Positions 44,823 through 54,043 of a DNA stretch of 64,000 nucleotides are shown piece by piece; the first letter of the stretch is position 1, and each line of letters opens with the position of its first letter. Location: NCBI GenBank assembly GCA_001769125.1, contig MEOG01000096.1, positions 1 to 64,000 of the forward strand, written 5' to 3'. Under the pieces are notes generated by a model. It saw only the letters and a program-made list of their open reading frames with translations. It was not told the DNA's origin and did no database searches. Position numbers and translations under genes: made by a program. This DNA comes from Bacteroidetes bacterium GWF2_35_48. GTDB taxonomy: Bacteria > Bacteroidota > Bacteroidia > Bacteroidales > GWF2-35-48.

Positions 44823-44836
44823 TAAAAAATCTGCAA

Positions 44837-46384
44837 GTGAAAACCTATTTATTATTTAATCTGATTCTTCTTCTTAACCTGTCTGTTAATGCGCAATTCA
44901 TTGACCCAAAAAAGATATTGCAAGAGAGTATCAAAAAAAACAAAGTTGAAAAACAAACAAAAAAAGATACAGTAGAAAAATTTTCAACGTTAAAAAAACA
45001 AATTAAAGAGATTACAGGGGATTCAACATTAAAAAATGCATCCATTTCGTTTTATGCTTATGATTTAAAATCTAAGGAAGTCATTGCCGAACACAATGCA
45101 GATGTAAGTCTTATTCCGGCTTCCTCTCAGAAAATAATTGTTACTGCCGCAGCATTAGAATATTTTGGTGCGAACTACAGATTTAAAACCACTATTGAAC
45201 ATGACGGTTCTATTGATGCCTCGGGTACACTGAACGGAAATATTTATATAAAAGGCGGAGGAGATCCTGCATTGGGAAGCCCAATTTTTAAAAATCATTA
45301 CAAAGAAAATGCATTTCTCAAAACATGGGCAGACAGCATTGCAAAAAAAGGAATAAAAAAAATAAATGGTCGCATAATCGGTGATGCAGAAATTTTCGAT
45401 GATCAAACTCCTGTCAACTGGATTTGGGGAGATATGGGAAACTATTACGGAGCAACAGCTTATGGCATTTCAATTTTTGACAACCAGTTCAAAGTTATTT
45501 TTGATACAGGAAAAGAAAAAGATTCCGTGAAAATTAAAGAGCATATTCCCAACATACCCTATCTGAAGCTAAGCAATCAAGTTAAAACATATTCCGGAAC
45601 AGAAGATTTATGTTACTTTACAGGTGGTCCGTTTGAAAACGAAAGAACCGTGCTGGGATACCTTCCGAAAGATAAAAAAAACTTTTCTGTAAGAGCATCT
45701 ATTCCTGATCCTCCCTTATTTCTGGCATATCTTTTAAAAGCACAGTTAGACAGTATTAATATTCAATGTACAGAATTGCCATGCACCATAAGGCAGCTAA
45801 AATCAACCGATAAATATAAAGAAAGCATAAAAATTCAAATTTGTGAAACCCTCTCCCCCAGCTTATCTGAAATTGTTTTTGCAACCAACAAATACAGTCA
45901 TAATTTATTTGCTGAAACCTTGCTAAAACACATCGGACTCAGATCTTATAAAAATACAGAAACAGCAACAGCAGCCAATGCCCTCAAAGATTTTTGCAAA
46001 CAAAGAAAGATTGATACACAGGGCATGTTTTTAAGCGATGGAAGCGGTCTGTCACGCTATAATTCTCTTACTGCAAAACAACTTGTCGGTGTATTGCTAT
46101 ATATGAAACGCTCTAAATCTTATTATGCTTTTTATAATTCGTTGCCTGCCGCAGGACTTTCCGGAACAATTCGAAGTATGTTTAAAAATACAACTGCTGA
46201 AAAAAATTTACGTGCTAAAAGCGGCTATATGTCTCGCGTTAGAAGTTATGCAGGATATGTAACAACAAAATCAAACCGAGATGTAGCCTTTGCAATTATT
46301 GTAAATAACTATACTGTAAGCGATGCAAGGATGAAAGAAATGATTGAAATGGTGCTTGTAAAACTGGCAGATATGCAAGAATGA
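44837..46384 (+). CDS. dacB: D-alanyl-D-alanine carboxypeptidase/endopeptidase (PBP4 family)
   Basis: Peptidase family S13 enzymes trim cell-wall peptides. The 515-residue protein starts with GTG, has a signal peptide (YLLFNLILLLNLSVNAQ), and shows the three penicillin-binding motifs: SxxK at Ser96-Lys99 (PASSQK), SxN at Ser354-Asn356 (YSHN), and KSG at Lys461-Gly463 (AKSGYMSRVRSYAGYV). The domain-2 insertion typical of the family is present between the first two motifs (about 150-320). The following DUF2721 gene begins 24 bases later. This is the periplasmic PBP4 class. Confidence 0.95.
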   Translation: MKTYLLFNLILLLNLSVNAQFIDPKKILQESIKKNKVEKQTKKDTVEKFSTLKKQIKEITGDSTLKNASISFYAYDLKSKEVIAEHNADVSLIPASSQKIIVTAAALEYFGANYRFKTTIEHDGSIDASGTLNGNIYIKGGGDPALGSPIFKNHYKENAFLKTWADSIAKKGIKKINGRIIGDAEIFDDQTPVNWIWGDMGNYYGATAYGISIFDNQFKVIFDTGKEKDSVKIKEHIPNIPYLKLSNQVKTYSGTEDLCYFTGGPFENERTVLGYLPKDKKNFSVRASIPDPPLFLAYLLKAQLDSINIQCTELPCTIRQLKSTDKYKESIKIQICETLSPSLSEIVFATNKYSHNLFAETLLKHIGLRSYKNTETATAANALKDFCKQRKIDTQGMFLSDGSGLSRYNSLTAKQLVGVLLYMKRSKSYYAFYNSLPAAGLSGTIRSMFKNTTAEKNLRAKSGYMSRVRSYAGYVTTKSNRDVAFAIIVNNYTVSDARMKEMIEMVLVKLADMQE

Positions 46385-46408
46385 ATCCGGTCTAAAAAAT
46401 AAAAAAAC

Positions 46409-46876
46409 ATGGAACTAACTATAGTACACATTATACAGGCAATGCTCGCTCCGGGCATTATGATTTCTGCATGCGCACTTTTAATGCTGGGAATGAATAA
46501 CAAATACTCCCTTATTGTAAGCCGCATCCGCACATTAGATGAAGAAGAAAGAAAACTGAAATCCGAGAAAAAAAAATCAGGATTAAATGAAGATCAGGAA
46601 AAAAGATTAAACAGCATTTTAATGCAAATAGGAAAATTAGCATACAGATTAAAACTGGTTCGCAATGCTGTAATTTTTTATTCCATAGCCATTGCTTTTT
46701 TTATTATATCCTCATTGTTTATAGGTATGCATTACATAACAGAAACAAAAGCCATAACAATTTTTGCTGCCGGATTTTTTCTTACAGGCATGGCGTCTGT
46801 TCTTGTTGGCGTACTGCATGTTTCAAAAGAAGTGCGCAAAGGCTATGAAATTGTTTTGATTGAAATCAAACAATAG
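46409..46876 (+). CDS. DUF2721 membrane protein
   Basis: The 155-residue protein has an N-terminal hydrophobic segment (IVHIIQAMLAPGIMISACALLMLGM), a charged cytoplasmic part with SLIVSRIRTLDEEERKL, and two more membrane helices (AVIFYSIAIAFFIISSLFIGM and TIFAAGFFLTGMASVLVGVLHVS). The PGIMISACALLMLGMNNRY-like start and RIR region are typical of DUF2721. Function unknown. Confidence 0.87.
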   Translation: MELTIVHIIQAMLAPGIMISACALLMLGMNNKYSLIVSRIRTLDEEERKLKSEKKKSGLNEDQEKRLNSILMQIGKLAYRLKLVRNAVIFYSIAIAFFIISSLFIGMHYITETKAITIFAAGFFLTGMASVLVGVLHVSKEVRKGYEIVLIEIKQ

Positions 46877-46900
46877 CTGCTTACCTTCCGACCCTCTTCA

Positions 46901-49900
46901 CTACGACTGAATCTCTTGCTCCACACAGGTAATGGGCAAAACACCCGATTCCGCGGCAACAGTTAAGTTCGACAACTTTTGTTCTGCATGTTCTTTTGCA
47001 TTTCTCACAAGGAAGTATAAGCGGTTGTGAATATTTACCTCGCTGGTTCCTGAATCAAAATCAAGAAATAACAAATTCATATCGGGAAAAGAAAGTTTAA
47101 TTTTCTTCTCAACTCCTTTTGAAATAACATGATTTGCAATGCATCCAAAAGGCTGCAGGCTTACAACATGGTTCACTCCGTTTTTCGCAAAAGTAGAGAT
47201 TTCAGCAGGTATCAGCCAACCTTCTCCGAATTGATTTGCAAGATCAATAATTTTTTCTGCATGTTCCGCTTCGTGATAAATAGAGCTGTAGGGAATATAA
47301 TATTTGAAATCAGACATTATTTTTTCAATTTTATTGATAGTCCGGTTTGCAATAAATTCAAGTATTTTCGTGTAAATTGATGACCCAGTTCTGTCAAGAT
47401 TTGCTTTTTTATTTACCCTAACATTTACAAATCCCTGTATCATAAAATCGAGCAGTGGAGGAACAACCACTTCCACATTTTGCTCCTGCAGCCATTTCAC
47501 AATTTGAGAATTTCCGAAAGGATTATATTTAACATAAATCTCTCCAACAATACCCACTTTAGGGACACTCTTTGAATGTGTTTCAACATTATTAAATTCT
47601 GCAACTGCCTGTTTTAGCAGATTTGTAACACCATCAATGTTTCTATTCAGAATAAGGGGTTGAACCAAATGAAGATACTTGTCCCTGAGCCTTGCTGCTG
47701 TTCCTTTTTGTATTTCTCTGGGTATCGTAGCATAATACATTTTCGAAAGATTATCTGAAAAAAGCAGCGTGTAAAACAACGGCTTCACTACTTTTTTCCA
47801 GTCGAGTTTAAATCCAGGCTGATTATTAATCGTCCCATCAGCAGTAGCAATTGAAACAACAGGAACATTTTCAAAGCCTGCTGCAACCATTGCTTTTTTA
47901 ATTAAAGAAATATAATTTGTAGCCCTGCATTGCCCGCCGGTTTGTGTTATTCCTACAACAGTATTTTCAAGATCATATTTACCTGATTTAAGCGCATTAA
48001 TAATATCTCCAACTATAAGAGTGGCAGGATAACAGATTTCATTATTAGCATATTTTAATCCCTCTGTAATAGAATCCGGAGTTCCAATAGGAATGTTTTC
48101 ATATTTATAACCTAAAATTCCAAAAAGACTTGGAATGAAAGGAGAATAAAATTCCGAAAACCAAGGTCCGATAATGGTTTTTGTTCTGTCTTTCTCAGTA
48201 AAAGCGGGTGTAGTTTTTCTTGGAGTTTCTATTATTTGAGCATTTTTGTCTTTTAGTTTCAGAGATTCAATCAGAGAGCGAAGTCTTAAACGGACAGAGC
48301 CTGTGCTTGAAATATCGTCAATTTTAATTAATGTGTGATTTTTGCCTTTGCTTCTGAGAATTTCCATGGATTCATCAATGAGATAGGCATCGGGACCACA
48401 GCCGAAAGAGTTTAATTGCACAAAGTGTAAGTTCATATTTTTTTGCGCGGCAACCCATTGCGCAGCTTTTAAGACTCTGTTCGGATACGACCACTGCGTT
48501 ACCGTTAAAAGTTCATCAAAAACAGAACCTGCTTCTTCATAAACAATAGCCTCGTTGATAACATCCACACCAAGATCTGTAAGAATTTGTGCGGTTTTCT
48601 GATGAACCAGCGGATCTGTATGATACGGTCTGCCTGCAAGCAATACGACATGACGATTTTTTAAATGCGCTTTCTCAAGTATTTCGTAAGTTTTGTTTTT
48701 TAAGTCTGATAAAAATTTATTTTTTTCTGCGCTCGCTTTAATAAACGCTTCATTAAATACAGATTTAGAGACTCCGAATTTTTTAAGATACAAAAAGCTG
48801 GCTTTTTTCAGAAGATATTCGTCATTGAATGTAACCGTGGGCGAGTCTAAAGGAATACCATATTTTCCTTCAGGGTCAATAGAACTTTTTAAAACCTCGG
48901 AATAACTTGATACAATAGGACAATTGAAGCTATTAACAGAATTTTTTTGTTCCTTGTGTTCATAGATTACCATTGGAAAGAAAATCCGATCAACTTTTTT
49001 CTCAATAAGATCAATAATATGACCGTGTGCGAGTTTTGCAGGAAAACAAATATTGTCTGACATCACAGAGCCCAGACCTTTTTCATACATGTCAAGCGTA
49101 GAAACATCTGAAAGCTGAACATTGAAGCCGCATTCCGTAAGCAAGGTATTCCAAAACGGAAAATTTTCATACATATTTAAAATACGTGGAATTCCTATTG
49201 TTTGCTTTGCTATGGCATTTGTTTTTGTATTTCTGTTAAACAGAAGCTGATTTTTATAATCGTAAATATTAAATCCTTTTTCTTTCGCGCTTCCTTTATT
49301 AACAAAAACCGACTCGCATTTGTTTCCCGAAAAATAGGAGTTGCCGTTACTGAAAATAAATTTAGTTATAGCGCAAAGATTTTCGCAGCCCTTGCATCTT
49401 ATAATTTTTGTTTCGTAATTATTTACGGCATCCAGAAATTGAAATCCGATAAAAGTGGAGGCTTGTTCGTTTTTCCTGTGCTTTTCAATAGCGTAAAGAG
49501 CTGCGCCGAATGCGCCCATCAGTTCAGGAATATCAGAGCAGGTTACTTCTTTTCCGGTAAGCACTTCAAGTGCCCTGTGAACAGAAGGATTTTTAAATGT
49601 CCCGCCTTGTACAACGATGTGGTCTCCCAGCACCGACATATCTTTTATTTTAAGAACTTTGAAAAGACAGTTTTTTATTACCGAATAAGAAAGACCTGCT
49701 GAAATATCTTCTACCTGCGCTCCTTCTCTGAGCGATTGCTTTACTTTTGAATTCATGAAAACCGTACAACGCGTACCAAGCTCACAAGGTTCTGTAGCAT
49801 TGCAGGCTGCACTGGCAAAATCAGCAACTTTGAACCCAAGATTATTTGCAAAGCCTTCAATAAAAGAACCACAGCCCGAAGAGCAGGCTTCATTAATCTC

Positions 49901-51238
49901 AATATTATTTATACTTCCATTATTGATAAACATTGCTTTCATATCCTGCCCGCCAATGTCAAGAACAAAACTAACCTGTTTATCAAATTTTCTGGCAGCC
50001 ATAAAATGCGCTATGGTTTCCACGATTCCGTAATCCATTCCAAATGCAGCTTTGATAATGTCTTCGCCATATCCGGTAACTGTGCATTTCAGAATTTTCG
50101 CAGTTTTTCCTTCTTTAACACATGCCTCTTCAAAGCCTTTTATCCCTTTTATAACTGCATCAAGAGGATTTCCTTTATTGTTATCATAATGACTGTAAAG
50201 TATTCTTTCTTTTTCATCAATAACAACAATTTTTGTAGTTGTTGAACCGGAATCAACACCCATGAAGCACTGAACATCTTTAAAATCTACAATATTTACT
50301 CTCTCAACTTTATGAAGAGATTTTTTTATACGCCATTCTTCTAATTCTTCAATATTTTTAAACAGGGGTTTCAGCCTGTTTGAATACACAGGAACAACTT
50401 TACTTTTGTCAATTAGTAGATCTTGTAATTCAAGAATGGAAATATTTATCCGGTCAGTGTTTTCTGCCAGCGCAGCTCCAATCGCAGGTATCAGTTCAGG
50501 CTTTTCAGGCATTATAACATCATCATTTGTAAGTTTCAGGACTTTCATAAAAGTCATACGCAGACTTTCGATAAAGCTGAATGGACCTCCAGAAAACATG
50601 ACTTTGGGAACTACATCATATCCGCGCGCAAGCGTATTCATAACCTGAATAGCTGTAGCATGAAAAACAGAAGATGCAATATCTGCCTTGCTTATTTTTC
50701 TTGATATAAGATTTTGCACATCGGTTTTTGCAAAAACGCCGCATCGGGATGCAATAGGGTAATTTTGTTCTGAAAGCCGCGCCTCTTTATCAAGATCCTC
50801 AACCTTTATATTCAGCAAACTTGCCATCTGGTCAATAAATGCGCCGGTACCACCTGCACAGTTACCATTCATGCGGATGTCGGGTTGTTTGCCTTTTTGA
50901 AAAAATATCATTTTTGCATCTTCACCGCCAAGGTCAATCAACGTATGAACCTGCGGATATTTATGGCGCACAACTTCTGCTGATGAAACTACTTCCTGAA
51001 TAAAAGGAATGCCTGTTTTTTCAGAAACGCCCATACCCGCAGAGCCTGTATTAATAAGGCTTATCGTAATATTGCCCAGTTTTTCATGTGCTTCGCCAAA
51101 AATTGCAGAAATAGTTTTCACAATTTCCGTGTTGTGGCGTCTGTATGCTGAAAATATAATGTTACCTTTTTCATCGAGAATAACTGCTTTTGCAGTGGTA
51201 GAGCCAACGTCAACACCTGCCCTGTAAGTAATAGTCAT
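46901..51238 (-). CDS. Fused 2-hydroxyacyl-CoA dehydratase activase (BadF/BadG ATPase x2, DUF2229)
   Basis: The 1445-residue protein fuses two acetate/sugar-kinase-like ATPase domains of the BadF/BadG/HgdC type, at about 1-270 (GVDVGSTTAKAV, NGNCAGGTGAFIDQ) and 325-590 (GVDSGSTTTKIVVID, ACSSGCGSFIEGFA). DUF2229 follows at about 640-870 (IGIPRILNMYENFPFWNTLLTECGF, CFPAKLAHGHIIDLI) and then a HgdB-like part to about 1350 with VVLLAGRPYHTDPLVHQ and NEICYPATLIVGDIINAL. Such proteins are thought to activate radical 2-hydroxyacyl-CoA dehydratases by ATP-driven electron transfer from a 4Fe-4S cluster between the ATPase domains. No dehydratase subunit is next to it. It follows its TetR gene by 9 bases. 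Confidence 0.9.
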   Translation of the reverse strand: MTITYRAGVDVGSTTAKAVILDEKGNIIFSAYRRHNTEIVKTISAIFGEAHEKLGNITISLINTGSAGMGVSEKTGIPFIQEVVSSAEVVRHKYPQVHTLIDLGGEDAKMIFFQKGKQPDIRMNGNCAGGTGAFIDQMASLLNIKVEDLDKEARLSEQNYPIASRCGVFAKTDVQNLISRKISKADIASSVFHATAIQVMNTLARGYDVVPKVMFSGGPFSFIESLRMTFMKVLKLTNDDVIMPEKPELIPAIGAALAENTDRINISILELQDLLIDKSKVVPVYSNRLKPLFKNIEELEEWRIKKSLHKVERVNIVDFKDVQCFMGVDSGSTTTKIVVIDEKERILYSHYDNNKGNPLDAVIKGIKGFEEACVKEGKTAKILKCTVTGYGEDIIKAAFGMDYGIVETIAHFMAARKFDKQVSFVLDIGGQDMKAMFINNGSINNIEINEACSSGCGSFIEGFANNLGFKVADFASAACNATEPCELGTRCTVFMNSKVKQSLREGAQVEDISAGLSYSVIKNCLFKVLKIKDMSVLGDHIVVQGGTFKNPSVHRALEVLTGKEVTCSDIPELMGAFGAALYAIEKHRKNEQASTFIGFQFLDAVNNYETKIIRCKGCENLCAITKFIFSNGNSYFSGNKCESVFVNKGSAKEKGFNIYDYKNQLLFNRNTKTNAIAKQTIGIPRILNMYENFPFWNTLLTECGFNVQLSDVSTLDMYEKGLGSVMSDNICFPAKLAHGHIIDLIEKKVDRIFFPMVIYEHKEQKNSVNSFNCPIVSSYSEVLKSSIDPEGKYGIPLDSPTVTFNDEYLLKKASFLYLKKFGVSKSVFNEAFIKASAEKNKFLSDLKNKTYEILEKAHLKNRHVVLLAGRPYHTDPLVHQKTAQILTDLGVDVINEAIVYEEAGSVFDELLTVTQWSYPNRVLKAAQWVAAQKNMNLHFVQLNSFGCGPDAYLIDESMEILRSKGKNHTLIKIDDISSTGSVRLRLRSLIESLKLKDKNAQIIETPRKTTPAFTEKDRTKTIIGPWFSEFYSPFIPSLFGILGYKYENIPIGTPDSITEGLKYANNEICYPATLIVGDIINALKSGKYDLENTVVGITQTGGQCRATNYISLIKKAMVAAGFENVPVVSIATADGTINNQPGFKLDWKKVVKPLFYTLLFSDNLSKMYYATIPREIQKGTAARLRDKYLHLVQPLILNRNIDGVTNLLKQAVAEFNNVETHSKSVPKVGIVGEIYVKYNPFGNSQIVKWLQEQNVEVVVPPLLDFMIQGFVNVRVNKKANLDRTGSSIYTKILEFIANRTINKIEKIMSDFKYYIPYSSIYHEAEHAEKIIDLANQFGEGWLIPAEISTFAKNGVNHVVSLQPFGCIANHVISKGVEKKIKLSFPDMNLLFLDFDSGTSEVNIHNRLYFLVRNAKEHAEQKLSNLTVAAESGVLPITCVEQEIQS

Positions 51239-51247
51239 AAATAAAAT

Positions 51248-51865
51248 TTATTTTTTAATGAAAAGAATGATGGACTCACTGATAACTTTTTTCCGTTCTT
51301 CAATAAATTGTTGAAATTTATTTTCGTCGTTGTCGAACAGATACTCTTCCAGCAAAGGTTTTGCAAGGAAAGGAAAGACACAAAGGCTGAAAATGTTTAC
51401 CACAAAGTGTTCGATAGGAAAATTACGCAGCACGCCGCCCATTTTTTCAAGCTCCATTTGCACGAGTAATTTATCCAATTTAATACCTTTTTTGTTTATA
51501 ATATTGAATACGGTATGCGGGTCGCGGCTCATTTCATGTACAATCAGTCCCGGCAGCATAGGATTTTCGGTAAGTACATTCAAATAATTTTCTACGAAAA
51601 GTTCAATTTTTTCAAAAAGAGGAATTGGCATCTCAATAATTTTATTGAAGCGCGGAGTTATTCTATCAAGCGATTCGGCAAATATTATTTCAAAAAGTTT
51701 TTCTTTATTTCTGAAGTAATAATGCAAAGAAGTACGGCTTATCTGAGCTTCATCTGCTATCTCCTGCATGGTGGCTCCGTCCATACCTTTTCTGGTAAAA
51801 ACAGTTTTTGCAGCTTCTAAAATTTTAGTTTCAGAATCCTGATCTTTTAAACTTTCTACAATCAT
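51248..51865 (-). CDS. TetR/AcrR family transcriptional regulator
   Basis: The 205-residue protein has an N-terminal HTH in ATMQEIADEAQISRTSLHYYFRNKEKLFEII (residues about 28-58) typical of TetR. The C-terminal helical domain is for an unknown ligand. It lies directly upstream of the activase gene on the same strand and probably regulates that operon, with palindromic candidate sites at 51892-51956. The divergent CorA gene could be co-controlled. Confidence 0.9.
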   Translation of the reverse strand: MIVESLKDQDSETKILEAAKTVFTRKGMDGATMQEIADEAQISRTSLHYYFRNKEKLFEIIFAESLDRITPRFNKIIEMPIPLFEKIELFVENYLNVLTENPMLPGLIVHEMSRDPHTVFNIINKKGIKLDKLLVQMELEKMGGVLRNFPIEHFVVNIFSLCVFPFLAKPLLEEYLFDNDENKFQQFIEERKKVISESIILFIKK

Positions 51866-51891
51866 AATTTTTTATAACATTTTAACAAATA

Positions 51892-51956
51892 GACACTTGA
51901 ATTTGTTTATGGTGTCAAACAATCATGTTAGACACTCTTGTCTGACAAAGGTGTCA
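51892..51956. promoter_or_regulatory. Operator candidate for the TetR regulator
   Basis: GTTAGACA-CTCT-TGTCTGAC (51927-51946) is a near-perfect 20-base palindrome. A second pair, GACAC (51892-51896) and GTGTC (51912-51916), surrounds it, and GGTGTCAAA recurs at 51911 and 51950. The site lies between the divergent TetR and CorA genes, as TetR operators usually do. Confidence 0.5.
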
Positions 51957-52026
51957 AAAATAGAAAAAAGATTTTATTTTGCAAAAAGCAATACGTATTT
52001 TTATATGTTTGTTAAAAATTTCAATT

Positions 52027-53091
52027 ATGGTAAAAAGAAAACAACGGTTTACAAGAAAAGTAGGATTTCCTCCAGAAAGTCTCATCTATACAGGTGATAA
52101 AAAAATAGATCCCAGTATAATAAACCTTGTTGTTTATAATGGATTCTGCTGCCAATCCATGGTTAGTGAAAATTTTCAGCAGATAATATCAGAAATCAAA
52201 CCCGATTGTGTTAATTGGATAAACCTTAACAGTCTTAATAAAATTGATCTGATAGAAAAAATCGGAGCTCATTTTGAAATACACAACCTTGTTCTTGAGG
52301 ATATCCTTAACAGCGAACAGCTTCCAAAATTTGAAGAAACAAAAAATCATCTTTTCATTACACTTAAATATTTGAGATATAAAGAAACAGAGCCGGCGAT
52401 AGAGGCATCACATATAAGTTTCATTCTGGGAAAAAATTACCTGATAACATTTTCTGAAGAGGAATGTGATCTTTTCAGATTAATCAGGGAAAATATTCTT
52501 GCAGGAAAAGGTAAATTCAGGCAAAGAAATACTGATTATTTATTTTATGTTCTTCTTGATGCAATTGTTGATAATTATTATCTGGTATATGAATCCATGC
52601 AAGATAAAATTGAAACTCTGGAGGATAAAATTATTGAAAACAAATTCGGAAATCTGATTCAGGAAATTCACAAACTTAAAAAAGTTTTATCTTCAACCCG
52701 AAAATCAATTTACCCGCTTACGGAGGCCTTCAATAAATTAATTCTTGACAAATCTGAATTTATTAGTCCTCTTATGATGCCCTATATAAACGATGTACAT
52801 GATCACATTATTCAGTTGACAGATTTATATGAACATAGCTATGAAATGCTAGCTAGTCATATAGATTTGAATATGTCGAATATGAATAATAACATGAATA
52901 ATGTAATAAAAACACTTACAATTGTTTCAACGATATTTATTCCACTCACTTTTATCGTGGGTGTTTATGGAATGAATTTTAAATACATGCCTGAGATTTC
53001 CTGGCCTTATAGTTATCCGGTTTTAATTGCTTTAATGTTTTTAATTAGTGGTACAATGCTAATAATAATGAAGAAAAAAAAGTGGTTTTAA
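52027..53091 (+). CDS. corA: CorA family Mg2+/Co2+ transporter
   Basis: The 354-residue protein has the CorA layout: an N-terminal cytoplasmic alpha/beta domain (NLVVYNGFCCQSMVSE... , HNLVLEDILNSEQLPKFEE), a long helical stalk, and two C-terminal membrane helices. The signature GMN (Gly315-Met316-Asn317) follows TM1 in FIPLTFIVGVYGMNFKYMPE, then TM2. It transports Mg2+ or other divalent cations. I used the ATG at 52027 because upstream codons add a non-family leader. Confidence 0.96.
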   Translation: MVKRKQRFTRKVGFPPESLIYTGDKKIDPSIINLVVYNGFCCQSMVSENFQQIISEIKPDCVNWINLNSLNKIDLIEKIGAHFEIHNLVLEDILNSEQLPKFEETKNHLFITLKYLRYKETEPAIEASHISFILGKNYLITFSEEECDLFRLIRENILAGKGKFRQRNTDYLFYVLLDAIVDNYYLVYESMQDKIETLEDKIIENKFGNLIQEIHKLKKVLSSTRKSIYPLTEAFNKLILDKSEFISPLMMPYINDVHDHIIQLTDLYEHSYEMLASHIDLNMSNMNNNMNNVIKTLTIVSTIFIPLTFIVGVYGMNFKYMPEISWPYSYPVLIALMFLISGTMLIIMKKKKWF

Positions 53092-53148
53092 TGGCTGATG
53101 TAACTCAAATTATATTACTCAATAAAAAATAAATGTAAAAAACATTAT

Positions 53149-53265
53149 ATGAGTTATTCAACAATTGATTGCAATAAAAAAATTTCCGGGTTCACATCTA
53201 TATTATATGTTGATCGGGTAAATGCAAGCGAACAGACTGTAGTAAAGAGATTTGTTAAAGAATAG
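53149..53265 (+). CDS. Possible small protein
   Basis: A 38-codon frame, MSYSTIDCNKKISGFTSI then LYVDRVNASEQTVVKRFVKE. No family is recognised. It ends one base before a long hairpin that could act as its terminator. There is no clear promoter or ribosome site. Coding is plausible but unproven. Confidence 0.3.
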   Translation: MSYSTIDCNKKISGFTSILYVDRVNASEQTVVKRFVKE

Positions 53266-53345
53266 TTTTTTCCGGTTATTTCGAGAGCAATTCGATAAAT
53301 TTAGCGTGCCACTTCAATTACCGGAAAAATTTTACTATATCAAAT
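53266..53345. terminator. Long hairpin with TTCGA core, possible terminator
   Basis: TTTTTCCGGTTA pairs with TAACCGGAAAAA-like sequence (AATTACCGGAAAAAT) across a loop that includes TTTCGAGAGCAATTCGATAA, a member of the loop-conserved family. The remainder of 53346-53402 is A/T-rich leader with no gene. Confidence 0.55.
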
Positions 53346-53402
53346 ATTTACTCTACAACAACGAATAATTTTTATAGAAAAGAGCAGTAATAATTTTGGA
53401 AT

Positions 53403-53777
53403 TTATTCCGGAATTTCAACAAAGATCATCGTAAGATTCAACATTGAGCCTAAATCTTTTCCAACTTCTTCAATATCTTCATCCGAATAATTCCATGTGA
53501 TGGTAAGTTTGGTTGTATCCGTATTCAATTTAGATAATTCTTTGAAGATAGAATATAACCATTTGGAAGAGCTGGTGTTGACATATTCAAGTTCAATGGT
53601 CATAACAGTTTCCGGCTGCGGAGCATTAATATATTGAATAATCCATTCTGTAAGAGGCTGATAAAAACTATAAGTGTTTTCAGGTGTAGACTTTCCCCTG
53701 ATATCTATGATTCCGGTTTCGGCATCACAAGTAACAGCAGGTGTTCTGTAGGTAGCTTCTTTAATAAATTTTTCCAT
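53403..53777 (-). CDS. SiaC-like DUF1987 phosphoprotein
   Basis: The 124-residue protein matches DUF1987/SiaC: YRTPAVTCDAETGIIDIRGKSTPENTYSFYQPLTEWIIQY, the conserved core LEYVNTSSSKWLYSIFKELSKL with the phosphorylatable Thr/Ser region, and TWNYSDEDIEEVGKDL. In Pseudomonas the SiaC protein is phosphorylated by SiaB and controls a diguanylate cyclase. Neither SiaB-like nor SpoIIE-like partner is next to it here. It may interact with a distant partner. The gene stands alone. Confidence 0.85.
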   Translation of the reverse strand: MEKFIKEATYRTPAVTCDAETGIIDIRGKSTPENTYSFYQPLTEWIIQYINAPQPETVMTIELEYVNTSSSKWLYSIFKELSKLNTDTTKLTITWNYSDEDIEEVGKDLGSMLNLTMIFVEIPE

Positions 53778-53985
53778 CCTTATGCACTAATTGCGATTAG
53801 TGTTTTCGCATTACAATTTACAAAAATATGTTTTTTTTTTGAAATCCCATTAAAATAATTGAAAAACATAAAAAGGATGTTTTCTGAACTGATTTATTCA
53901 GGAAAAAAAGTGAAGATGTTCAACACCTTTCTTTATATAGCAGTAAAAAAGTCGGCAGTCAGTGATTGGTAAGCGGTATGGTAGG

Positions 53986-54043
53986 ACTGTAGTATCGTTC
54001 CATACTTCGACTTCGCTCAGCACAGGTGGAACGATTGTACAGT
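53986..54043. repeat. Hairpin related to 3072-3153, with TTCGA-loop insert
   Basis: ACTGTAGTATCGTTCCA (53986-54002) pairs with TGGAACGATTGTACAGT (54027-54043). The loop is TACTTCGACTTCGCTCAGCACAGG, the loop-conserved core. A GTCGGCAGTCAG tract precedes it at 53949-53962. The stretch 53778-54201 holds no convincing gene. Confidence 0.75.

Noticed and set aside
49202-51227. Several antisense frames of 70-166 codons within the activase gene
   Set aside because: They are in the complementary strand of a conserved gene and show no protein-like motifs.
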